From JAFGTP01 sp964498725 (lineage in GTDB: Bacteria; Fidelibacterota; UBA2242; JAFGTP01), in contig CAZCHS010000099.1 in assembly GCA_964498725.1 (NCBI GenBank), positions 1-13,307 of the forward strand: 13,307 nucleotides of DNA, read 5' to 3'. A program made the translations under genes and the position numbers. Of this stretch, positions 8,001 through 13,002 are shown in pieces (the first letter of the stretch is position 1; every line of letters starts with the position of its first letter). The notes beneath the pieces were generated by a model. That model worked only from the letters and a program-made list of their open reading frames with translations, was not told the DNA's origin and ran no database searches.

Positions 8001-8271
8001 TTTAGATGAGTTGATCACCAACTCATTAAAATATGCCTTCCCCAATGGACGGAAAGGGAAAATCATTATCTCCCTGGATAAAACTGATCAGGATTACAAA
8101 ATGACCATAAAAGACAATGGTATTGGTTTCAAACACGAAAATCTGCTGAAGGAAAAATCAACGCTTGGGTTCGAATTGGTGGTTACGCTGGCCAAACAAT
8201 TGAAAGGAAATTATAAAATTATTGATGGCCAGGGCTTTGGCATGGAAATCATCTTCCCCGGGGAAGCATAG
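5053..8271 (+). CDS. Cytosolic multi-sensor histidine kinase (GAF/PAS, HisKA_2)
   Basis: A 1072-residue sensor kinase without transmembrane segments, so it senses internal signals. Domains by pattern: GAF at about 20-170 (GALCIVDTKPRQFSD), GAF at 177-330, PAS at 336-450 (GMYRTDFSGNILMAN, ending VEDIT), PAS at 462-562 (LGIFQVDNNQKI), GAF at 574-735, PAS at 745-857 (FGIVIFDSLGKILNIN), HisKA_2 from 873, HATPase_c to the end. The phosphoacceptor is His882 in EIHHRVKNNLQ. ATP-binding motifs are the N box (Glu986, Asn990 in DELITNSLKYAF), DNGIGF (1021-1026) and a TLGFELV G2 box (1037-1043). It has no receiver domain, and no response regulator is in the window, so its partner is encoded elsewhere. 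HisKA_2 kinases often act with stand-alone regulators. The ATG is preceded by AAGG 10 bases upstream. The nature of the ligands is unknown. Confidence 0.93.
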   Translation: MKVIAKNGVNFDKNIYFLMLDKLSQQLTANPAQNIQKIVEFTHHILNGACSFYNKLNQRNQSLISWATENTPENLPESDQAAGHICYEATIKGKEEVVVIEDISQTAYRDSDPYVRKYHLQAYLGAPVRNGKQSYGALCIVDTKPRQFSDLEVQLIRHLANILRIQEERLRVDRTQTVLYKLARSLMTSKNIHELAGEIKNHIKDVIDIDYLALITPDSNADHYISYSPDERKIIPKNSAENFLIEALRKTGKPLLLDAKKMKTFLPEKLSTDIPFHSWLGAPLLLDDQFIGVISIASFDGQNYISDDLNLLEFISYEIAHILHEKQLEENLREKEEAYRTIFEGSPIGMYRTDFSGNILMANSALASMLEYDSVEELLHINLNNTFHPDYQRKSFLELLENNEKVIFDQTTWQTSKNNVIFVRERAKLNQHNSYVVIDGIVEDITAEVNSKNAYLFEKQKFDTLSQKIPLGIFQVDNNQKIINCNKQVERITGYTGAEINDLESFFNKIRPGHQPVYDFTAIDKTATTTIHTKKGLIRCVKILRTEMIDSKYLVTIEDVTDTLRAKDDLVNQSKYLSAINSVTDLLISERKVPYQKILKLIANTMNLQRAVFLKTELKGDLLTTSRLAAWNSDHLPEKSYEIQNNINVNRELPNWRKEILQKGYIYGNDDDFMAPEQNFLKKIGIRSVYVHRVNINKHLYGVIALEEFNQKRTWTKNDRILIHSIAATLTKFIEQKTMQQQLEDSKTSYMDLFQNSSFGIVIFDSLGKILNINEKALNLFDQDKDIIKKRLNRLWNDNEITAAIQSSVDFCNTMNISKRIEILLEKKTSYKVLDLDFKKMQYFDSNCIIMYVHDMTEQYQREQQIKENLKEKHTLLQEIHHRVKNNLQVISSLLNLQLKDIETEHDRELFIDSQNRIKSIALIHESLYHTDNLAKINLRTYTENLISRLFTVFKVDFSRIKYDIQIPTTEIDLKKAIPCGLILDELITNSLKYAFPNGRKGKIIISLDKTDQDYKMTIKDNGIGFKHENLLKEKSTLGFELVVTLAKQLKGNYKIIDGQGFGMEIIFPGEA

Positions 8272-8337
8272 TCAGGATTTTTGAATGAAATTCCTATAAT
8301 TATCCAGGTTATATGGGAGAAAACAACCCCCTCAAAA

Positions 8338-8369
8338 TGAAAACGTCCCGGCGTGGTAACCGGAACGTT
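8338..8369 (-). terminator. Terminator hairpin after the TM2-like gene (minus strand)
   Basis: On the minus strand the arms AACGTTCCGG (8369-8360) and CCGGGACGTT (8351-8342) pair over ten positions with one G-U wobble, around an 8-base loop. T's follow (TTTTCATTTT). On the plus strand the wobble becomes a C-A mismatch and no T run follows, so it is directed at the minus-strand unit ending at 8418. A second hairpin, TTTAGTGA/TCACTAAA (8400-8407 and 8415-8422), overlaps that gene's TAG stop and lacks a T run. No separate terminator for the convergent kinase gene is evident in 8272-8337. Confidence 0.6.
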
Positions 8370-8417
8370 CATGAATGGGAAATAGATTCGTTGTGTGTTT
8401 TTAGTGACTGAATCTCA

Positions 8418-8915
8418 CTAAAGGAAAGGAATATATTTGTTTATCAGGTCTATTAAGTAATTGTCAACAAAATGATTTAAGTAAGGAATTGACCGGTAAT
8501 GTGTAATTACAAATTCAATCCAGCATAGCCACATTGTGAAGAAGAAAAATTGATAAACAATATATAATGGCAGCCAGGTATCAATAAATGCGAAACTGAT
8601 ATCATTGCCCAAGAACCTGAACATATCCAAAATATAAAAAATTAGGGCCAACCCCAAAAGACAGAAACCAATAAAAGATGAATCCGTAAAAATGATTAAA
8701 TAGAGTCCGCCAAAAAAACTGCCTGCTGAAAATAAGGCGGGAATAAAAATACCGGCAAACAACCGGTGAATACCTGTAATACCAAAAACAGAATAGAACA
8801 AGAACATCAATATCCAGTTAATAAATTTTTTTACTTGCTTGTCATTTATTTTTGTTCGAATAGTTTGCCTGGCAATTTTGCCCGGGCTTTGAAAAGATAT
8901 ATCTATTTTTTGCAT
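8418..8915 (-). CDS. TM2-domain-like membrane protein
   Basis: A 165-residue integral membrane protein with a basic cytoplasmic-looking N-terminus (1-31) and about four hydrophobic segments (32-47, 53-76, 80-97, 113-137). Residues 32-101 match the TM2 domain plan: a first helix ending GITGIHRLFAG (45-55; family pattern G-x-x-G-x-HR-F-Y-x-G), a glycine-rich turn and second helix, then ILDMFRF (95-101), like the conserved Asp at the end of TM2. The extra C-terminal helix and amphipathic tail are not part of TM2. The start has GGGAG at ideal spacing, overlapping the TAG of the upstream zinc-motif gene (gap 12 bases), so the two are almost certainly co-transcribed and possibly coupled. The shared membrane location suggests a complex, which is inference. 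Function of TM2 proteins in bacteria is poorly known. Confidence 0.75.
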   Translation of the reverse strand: MQKIDISFQSPGKIARQTIRTKINDKQVKKFINWILMFLFYSVFGITGIHRLFAGIFIPALFSAGSFFGGLYLIIFTDSSFIGFCLLGLALIFYILDMFRFLGNDISFAFIDTWLPLYIVYQFFFFTMWLCWIEFVITHYRSIPYLNHFVDNYLIDLINKYIPFL

Positions 8916-8927
8916 TTTAAATACTCC

Positions 8928-10697
8928 CTAGATTAAACCCGATATTTTTCCAATGATAGAAATCACCGGTTTTAATATCAAAGTGATCACCAACAAAAGC
9001 CCGCTGCTGTTAACCATTAGCAGGAACAATAAAATACCTAAATTATAAAATGCCGCTGATAAAAAAGCAAAAAGTAACCGGCTTGACCTTTTAGCCAGTT
9101 TCAAATTCACTTTTTCAATACAGAGCCGCACAGTTTTTTTATATGTAAAAAAACTAAAAGGAATAAAAATAGCCGGAAGAATAAACGGATGAATATCGGA
9201 TATCCAGGCCTTGTTTTGATAAAGCTGATTTAGGGATGACAAAATAAAACGGGGTGATTGATGCCAAAAATAGGCCAGTAAACCGAAAAAAAGCAAGGAT
9301 ATAAGGGCACCGAGAAAAGCTCCGGTTCGATAATTTTTAAAAAATTTATTTTTAATCTTTTTATACAAGACCGGTATCTGGGTGTTCTGATTTTTAATAT
9401 CGATGGTTTGTGATTTTTTTAATTCTCTTAAACTTTTCTCCAACTGGTTAGTGTTATAAAATTTCTTGGCATTTTCAAAATGAGCCTTTCCTATTTCATC
9501 AATAGGATTGTGGGGAGCGTATATTATATCCTTCCCCATTATTACAAGCCTGTAGGCTTTATCCTGGAAATTATATTCTACATGGAAAAGTTCGGATTCT
9601 GATATTTGAAAATTTTGAAAATTGACCAATGTGCCCTGATTGCTGGCTTTTTTTTGGGAAAGGTGGGACAAATTAATCATCACATCGGAAAATATTCCGT
9701 TATCCCGTAAATGATCATCCCCAAACAAATTTTCATTTGCGGTATAAATAAGTTTCCCTTTTGAATGGTCGATCATGGATAAAATATCCGGATAATTTTC
9801 TGAAAGTTTCTGCGCTGACAGGATTTTAGTTCCTTCATCATAGAAAAATTCCTGTTCTATTTCAATGTAATTCACAACTTTTCCGCTTCCGTCACACTTA
9901 TTACAGGTTATAATTCCGGTATGGTTACATTTACCGCACAACAATATTTTTTTTCCATGACATAAAGTACAGGTCTCTTTGCCGGTACCATTACAATTTT
10001 TACAGGGTAATTTCCCACTTCCCTGACAGGCTGAGCAGGGTATTGTTTGCCGGAATGTACCGCTGCCATGACAGCCGGGACATCTCATCAATGTACTGGA
10101 ACCATCATTGCTGAAATTGCGATATCTACCGGTTCCGTTGCATTGATAACAGCGATTATTTTGTGAGATCGTACCCACACCGCCACAAGCAGTACAACTG
10201 TATTTCTTTGATCCCCAGCAGACTGTGCATTTTATTTTACCGGTTTGGTTACATTTTGAACAGCCAACCTGACCGGCTCCACCGCAAAGGGGACAGGTGA
10301 TTTCTTTTCGACCCTTACATAAATTGCAGGTAACAAGGTATTCTGATCCGGTAACTGTATAGCGGTAATTATGTTCTGTAAATTTTTCGATTTGTTTTAG
10401 ACTGTATTGCCAGGGATTCACCTCTTTTGTACTGAATTTTGTCTGTTTCTCCAGTTCTTCTCCCTTATAAGGGCGGTTTTGGTTGTGTATCCGGCGCCGT
10501 TCATATTGAGAATAAAGCTTTACCTGGTAAACCGGAAAGCGGGTTATGGCCTTAATATCGATCGTTTGGCCGAATCCTTCGAATTCACTTGTATTAAAAC
10601 TCTGAGCCCAATTATTAATAAATTGCCGGCAAAATTTTTCAATATGGAAATTGCCGATCAAATTTTTTTGAATTTTTAATTGCTTCAAGTTTTCCAT
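8928..10697 (-). CDS. Membrane protein with twelve DnaJ-type CxxCxGxG zinc motifs
   Basis: A 589-residue protein with no J domain. Residues 1-120 are a soluble unknown region. Residues 124-272 hold twelve CxxC motifs (first Cys at 124, 135, 146, 157, 168, 183, 206, 221, 232, 243, 254, 265), most followed by GxG as in the DnaJ cysteine-rich domain. Repeats 1, 4 and 10 end in Lys instead of the last Gly. Spacing is perfectly mirror-symmetric. DnaJ has four motifs binding two zincs in nested pairs, so six zincs are plausible here. Residues 280-400 are a beta-rich unknown domain (YRLVIMGKDIIYAPHNPI), 402-432 a short TPR-like helical pair, and about 459-478, 503-518, 541-561 and 566-583 are membrane helices. 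Ribosome binding site GAGAGG lies 5 bases before the ATG. First gene of a unit with the TM2-like gene. A role in protein folding or protein capture at the membrane is inference. Confidence 0.85.
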   Translation of the reverse strand: MENLKQLKIQKNLIGNFHIEKFCRQFINNWAQSFNTSEFEGFGQTIDIKAITRFPVYQVKLYSQYERRRIHNQNRPYKGEELEKQTKFSTKEVNPWQYSLKQIEKFTEHNYRYTVTGSEYLVTCNLCKGRKEITCPLCGGAGQVGCSKCNQTGKIKCTVCWGSKKYSCTACGGVGTISQNNRCYQCNGTGRYRNFSNDGSSTLMRCPGCHGSGTFRQTIPCSACQGSGKLPCKNCNGTGKETCTLCHGKKILLCGKCNHTGIITCNKCDGSGKVVNYIEIEQEFFYDEGTKILSAQKLSENYPDILSMIDHSKGKLIYTANENLFGDDHLRDNGIFSDVMINLSHLSQKKASNQGTLVNFQNFQISESELFHVEYNFQDKAYRLVIMGKDIIYAPHNPIDEIGKAHFENAKKFYNTNQLEKSLRELKKSQTIDIKNQNTQIPVLYKKIKNKFFKNYRTGAFLGALISLLFFGLLAYFWHQSPRFILSSLNQLYQNKAWISDIHPFILPAIFIPFSFFTYKKTVRLCIEKVNLKLAKRSSRLLFAFLSAAFYNLGILLFLLMVNSSGLLLVITLILKPVISIIGKISGLI

Positions 10698-10780
10698 TAA
10701 AGCCTCTCAAAATTAAAAAATATTAATAGTTTTTTTGGTTCTGTTTTTTTTGGCTGTTTTTTATTTCATATTCATCGTGT

Positions 10781-10811
10781 ATAGATAAATTTAAAATACC
10801 CTGTTATCTAT
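10781..10811. promoter_or_regulatory. Inverted repeat in the leader of the zinc-motif gene
   Basis: Perfect 8-bp arms ATAGATAA (10781-10788) and TTATCTAT (10804-10811) with a 15-base spacer. If the promoter at 10818-10846 is real, this dyad lies at the very start of the transcript, where it could be an operator or a 5' hairpin. The leader to the ATG at 10697 would be about 110 bases, AT-rich with runs of A. Confidence 0.3.
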
Positions 10812-10817
10812 CTCTGT

Positions 10818-10846
10818 AATGTATATACATTTTATTACTCTTTCAA
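10818..10846 (-). promoter_or_regulatory. Candidate sigma70 promoter with palindrome over the -10
   Basis: On the minus strand TTGAAA (10846-10841) and TACATT (10823-10818) are separated by 17 bases, a fair sigma70-type match facing the zinc-motif gene. The -10 sits in a perfect 14-bp palindrome, AATGTATATACATT (10818-10831), which could be an operator. AT-rich sequence makes chance matches easy, so this is a suggestion only. Confidence 0.35.
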
Positions 10847-10852
10847 ACAAAT

Positions 10853-10867
10853 AAAGTATGATACTTT
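10853..10867 (+). promoter_or_regulatory. Palindrome around a candidate -10 for the 45-residue ORF
   Basis: AAAGTATGATACTTT is a perfect 7-1-7 inverted repeat. Its centre contains TATGAT (10857-10862), five of six matches to the -10 consensus, facing the ORF at 10912. The -35 region 17 bases upstream (ATTACT) is poor, so activation or extra contacts would be needed. It mirrors the arrangement on the minus-strand side, with one palindrome on each divergent -10. Confidence 0.3.
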
Positions 10868-10881
10868 GCCTTTGCTGCCAA

Positions 10882-10896
10882 AATCTTTCAAAGATT
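10882..10896 (+). promoter_or_regulatory. Second 7-1-7 palindrome before the 45-residue ORF
   Basis: AATCTTTCAAAGATT is a perfect 7-1-7 inverted repeat centred 29 bases after the centre of the palindrome at 10853-10867 and ending 4 bases before the strong ribosome binding site AGGGGAG (10901-10907). In RNA it would fold to a 6-bp stem with a 3-base loop next to the ribosome binding site. It could be an operator or a translation control hairpin. Confidence 0.25.
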
Positions 10897-10911
10897 AAAC
10901 AGGGGAGCAGA

Positions 10912-11049
10912 GTGAAAGGTAAAAGTTTGGCTAAAATTCCTGGAAAAAATACTCCGGAAAAAAATACCTTCAAATGTTCAACCTGCGGCCGGGAAATGCT
11001 GCCTATCAGCACTACAAACAGACTGAGGGTGCCGCTATTGGTTGAATAA
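10912..11049 (+). CDS. Possible 45-residue basic protein with one CxxC knuckle
   Basis: A GTG start preceded by a strong AGGGGAG ribosome binding site at 4-base spacing opens a 45-residue frame. The N-terminal half is rich in Lys, Pro and Thr (MKGKSLAKIPGKNTPEKN), then FKCSTCGREM offers one CxxC pair, then a short basic tail. One knuckle alone gives only two zinc ligands, so a dimer or a truncated longer protein is possible. The TAA stop is part of the left edge of repeat copy B, which suggests that the insertion may have cut a longer gene. An ATG at 10858 would extend the frame to 63 residues but lacks a ribosome binding site and lies in the palindrome. I do not recognise the family. Confidence 0.4.
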   Translation: MKGKSLAKIPGKNTPEKNTFKCSTCGREMLPISTTNRLRVPLLVE

Positions 11050-11229
11050 CTGCATTACTCATAAAAAAATGAACAATGCCCGCGCCGAAACATTTCCTGC
11101 GGAAACTATTGGGATTAACCTGAATATCATTCTATGAATTTTCCAAATTATATTTTTATTGTTTATTATCTAAATTGTTAATTTTATATGCTTTGTTTAA
11201 AAAATTTGAAAATTCATGAATAATTCAGG
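11049..11229 (+). mobile_element. TTAA-flanked MITE-like repeat, copy B
   Basis: About 181 bases closely related to copy C. The left end is CTGCATTACTCAT (first C of CCTG lost) and the right end is ATTCATGAATAATTCAGG followed by TTAA (11230-11233). An internal TTAA-CCTGAAT at 11115-11125 repeats the terminal sequence, so bases 11119-11229 (111 bp) form a module with its own inverted ends and TTAA on both sides. The left module (11049-11118) carries a hairpin with arms ATTTCC and GGAAACTAT. Compared with copy C it lacks about 28 bases, mostly at the tip of that hairpin. No coding sequence is inside. Confidence 0.8.
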
Positions 11230-11886
11230 TTAAATATAAAAGACATAATATCTCAGAAAGCCGATAAAGGTGAAAAAGGGCAACGTCAAATATTTTAGTA
11301 CTATCACCACAATTACCGAAAAATAATCTGTTGATTCGTAAACATTTGTTTTACCAAATCGGTCTTTTATCGTGTTTCCTTGTTTATCATATAAGATATA
11401 TCTGTTTGGTTTTAAAGCAATTTCCATAGAATTGTCACCGGATCGCAGACCATGGGTATACACCATCCAGGAGGGCGCCCGTTGAGACCAGAAATAGGTT
11501 ATAAACCCAAATAAATAAAAAAATCCAAAAGCATTGGCAAGCAGCGCTTTTTTTGTACCGCCGGTTTCCAGTAAAAGCACGGGCTCGCCTGCTTTGTAGC
11601 GTCCGTACATCTGATAACCGAACCAGGCGACGGAAAGTATTGAGATGATCAGCAGCCAGTAGGAACCAACAAAGCGTCGTTTTTTCCATTTTTTAATATA
11701 ATTATAGCCCTCCTGAATTCGTGATTTGGTCGTATTGGAGAGGTTTTCTTTCTGGCTTGCCTTATCCAGACCCTTTTTAAAATTTTTTAAATTATACCGG
11801 GATTCCGGCACGCCTTTCGGTACAAAAGTATGCCATGCCTTGTCAATAATTTCATCAGCGGTATGGGTTTTAAAATAATCACTCAT
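11230..11886 (-). CDS. Membrane protein of unknown function
   Basis: A 218-residue protein with a charged, probably helical N-terminal region (1-70, ending KKWKKRR), hydrophobic segments at about 75-92, 114-133 and 189-217, and a polar stretch of about 55 residues (134-188) between the last two (ALKPNRYILYDKQGNTIKDRFGKTNVY). The ATG at 11886 is chosen because GAGGGGG ends 5 bases upstream; an in-frame GTG at 11892 lies inside the sequence next to that site. The TAA stop is the TTAA bordering repeat copy B, so the protein may be truncated: the last hydrophobic segment ends just 1-2 residues before the stop. Copy C lies 51 bases upstream of the start. I do not recognise a family. The gene sits alone between two repeats. 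Confidence 0.7.
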   Translation of the reverse strand: MSDYFKTHTADEIIDKAWHTFVPKGVPESRYNLKNFKKGLDKASQKENLSNTTKSRIQEGYNYIKKWKKRRFVGSYWLLIISILSVAWFGYQMYGRYKAGEPVLLLETGGTKKALLANAFGFFYLFGFITYFWSQRAPSWMVYTHGLRSGDNSMEIALKPNRYILYDKQGNTIKDRFGKTNVYESTDYFSVIVVIVLKYLTLPFFTFIGFLRYYVFYI

Positions 11887-11937
11887 GTTCACCCCCTCAC
11901 TTTGTTTAATAGTTTGAAATGAATTGTTTGCACTTAT

Positions 11938-12146
11938 CCTGCATTATTCATAAAAATATGAACAATGCCCGCTTCGCGCCGATACGTTTCCTTCCGCCAG
12001 AGGCCGGATGTTCCAGTGGAAACTATCGGGATTAACCTGAATATCATTCTATGAATTTTACAAATTAGTTTTTTATTGTTTCTTTTGTAAACTATTAATT
12101 TTATGCACTTTGATTAAAAAATTTGAAAATTCATGAATAATCCAGG
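11938..12146 (+). mobile_element. TTAA-flanked MITE-like repeat, copy C
   Basis: The fullest copy, 209 bases, from CCTGCATTATTCAT to ATTCATGAATAATCCAGG. The ends are imperfect inverted repeats of about 18 bases including the flank (TTA-x-CCTG-x-ATTATTCAT). The left module (98 bases) has two inverted repeats: ATTATTCATA/TATGAACAAT, and CCGATA-C-GTTTCC (11979-11991) against GGAAACTATCGG (12018-12029). The right module (12036-12146) is 111 bases, exactly the length seen in copy B, and starts at an internal TTAA-CCTGAAT. Flanks are TTAT on the left and CTAA on the right, which could be decayed TTAA duplications. It lies between the relE stop and the start of the unknown membrane gene. Confidence 0.85.
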
Positions 12147-12173
12147 CTAAAAGTAGTCGAATGTTATATGCTT

Positions 12174-12449
12174 TTATTTAATATGTTTTTTCAAATCACG
12201 ATAGTAATTTTCATGAGAGCCAAGCATTATTAATTCTAAATTATCTATATTTACTCGATAGGTAAGTAAATATTGTTGCTTGTTTATTTTAAATTTATGA
12301 ACATAAATATCATTCAATTCTGCTTTCTTTTTTATACCAATTTCAGGATTTTGAATGATATTTTTTATTTCTTTATCAAGTAGTAATTTTTCATTCTGAT
12401 TTAATTTTTTTACTTTTTTTGCAAATATTCTTGATTGGAAAACCTTCAT
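12174..12449 (-). CDS. RelE/ParE-family toxin
   Basis: A 91-residue toxin of a type II toxin-antitoxin pair. The fold pattern is typical: N-terminal beta strand and two helices (FAKKVKKLNQNEKLLLDKEIKNI), then the strands IYVHKFKINKQQYLLTYRV and LELIMLGSHENYYRDLKK. The basic residues on the middle strands and the C-terminal HENYYRDLK are in keeping with RelE-type toxins. Whether it cleaves ribosome-bound mRNA or poisons gyrase cannot be told from the sequence. It follows the antitoxin gene by 6 bases on the same strand, so the order is antitoxin then toxin. Surrounding DNA is AT-rich (14 G+C in 60 bases at 12301-12360), suggesting acquisition by transfer. Length and reading frame appear intact. 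Confidence 0.85.
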   Translation of the reverse strand: MKVFQSRIFAKKVKKLNQNEKLLLDKEIKNIIQNPEIGIKKKAELNDIYVHKFKINKQQYLLTYRVNIDNLELIMLGSHENYYRDLKKHIK

Positions 12450-12455
12450 AATTTG

Positions 12456-12674
12456 TTATCCAAATTTATATTCAGTCATATCACCATGATCTAATTCTTC
12501 TATTCCAATCAAAATTTCTTTTATTTGAGCATAAGTTAAATCAGGATTTTCTTCTATACATTTACCTATTCTAGCCCAATGTTCAATCTGTCTTGTTAAT
12601 GAACGGTGGTCTATTTTACTATATTTTTTAGCATCTGATAAAAGATCGTCTGATATTCTTACTGATGTTGCCAT
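12456..12674 (-). CDS. ParD-like antitoxin
   Basis: A 72-residue antitoxin partner of the toxin 6 bases downstream. The N-terminus MATSVRISDDLLSDAKKYSKIDHRSLTRQ has the strand-helix-helix pattern of ribbon-helix-helix proteins, and QIEHWARIGKCIEENPDL is the signature of the ParD-like antitoxin family (Pfam ParD_like, from memory). The N-terminal part would bind the promoter as a dimer and repress the pair; the C-terminal part (YAQIKEILIGIEELDHGDMTEYKFG) would wrap the toxin. The ATG at 12674 is chosen because GGAG lies 6 bases upstream. An ATG four codons earlier (12686) has no ribosome binding site and overlaps that GGAG. Confidence 0.85.
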   Translation of the reverse strand: MATSVRISDDLLSDAKKYSKIDHRSLTRQIEHWARIGKCIEENPDLTYAQIKEILIGIEELDHGDMTEYKFG

Positions 12675-12744
12675 ATATTTCTCCATTAATTGATATATTT
12701 GTATATTCAGTTTAAATTAGAACATAGCAAAATGCGATGCAATA

Positions 12745-12936
12745 TTAATTTTTAAATTTTTCAAAAAAATTTAGTTTATATCCAAATTCCAGCTGAAATC
12801 CATAAATTATATTTGTATTTGTGCCAATAATTAATGATGGAGAAAAATATTGAGAACCAAATATTTTTGTAAATGATAATCCTATAATATTTATAAGAAT
12901 GAAATAGGTTTTTGTATGCTTTGTTATGTTTTTCAT
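12745..12936 (-). CDS. Short ORF, signal-peptide-like start and beta strands
   Basis: A 63-residue frame between the two antitoxin genes. Residues 1-10 are basic, 11-22 hydrophobic (YFILINIIGLSF), then PSLIIGTNTNIIYGFQLEFGYKL alternates like the strands of an outer-membrane barrel. The whole is too short for a barrel, so it may be a remnant of a larger outer-membrane protein or a chance frame. The only upstream ribosome-binding-like bases are GGA, 13 bases away. It is as AT-rich as the neighbouring toxin-antitoxin genes. I do not recognise it. Confidence 0.3.
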   Translation of the reverse strand: MKNITKHTKTYFILINIIGLSFTKIFGSQYFSPSLIIGTNTNIIYGFQLEFGYKLNFFEKFKN

Positions 12937-13002
12937 ATTTTTAGTTTTCCACTAAAATGTTTATCTCATTGGAATTTATCCATACCGCCTATGTTACACC
13001 CA

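Noticed and set aside
5053..8271. Kinase read as a bacteriophytochrome
   Set aside because: The GAF domains lack a surrounding PHY-type tongue or a clear bilin-binding context; the pattern fits general GAF/PAS sensors.
8272..8417. A small RNA gene in the gap between the convergent kinase and TM2-like genes
   Set aside because: The hairpins there are explained by termination of the minus-strand unit, and no promoter-like sequence is evident inside the gap.
9894..10328. Regularly repeated DNA as a possible CRISPR or tandem DNA repeat
   Set aside because: The regularity comes from CxxCxGxG codons at 33-base spacing. Bases between repeats differ, and the frame is open throughout with protein-level constraint.
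10791..11012. Minus-strand 73-residue frame
   Set aside because: No ribosome binding site, no recognisable pattern, runs through the palindromes and the candidate promoters and opposes the better-supported plus-strand ORF.
11049..12146. Repeats B and C as integron attC sites of a cassette array
   Set aside because: The right edge of B reads GTTAAAT, which fits GTTRRRY, but the other edges do not give RYYYAAC/GTTRRRY pairs, and copy C reads GCTAAAA there. The TTAA flanks and CCTG ends fit a transposon-like repeat better.
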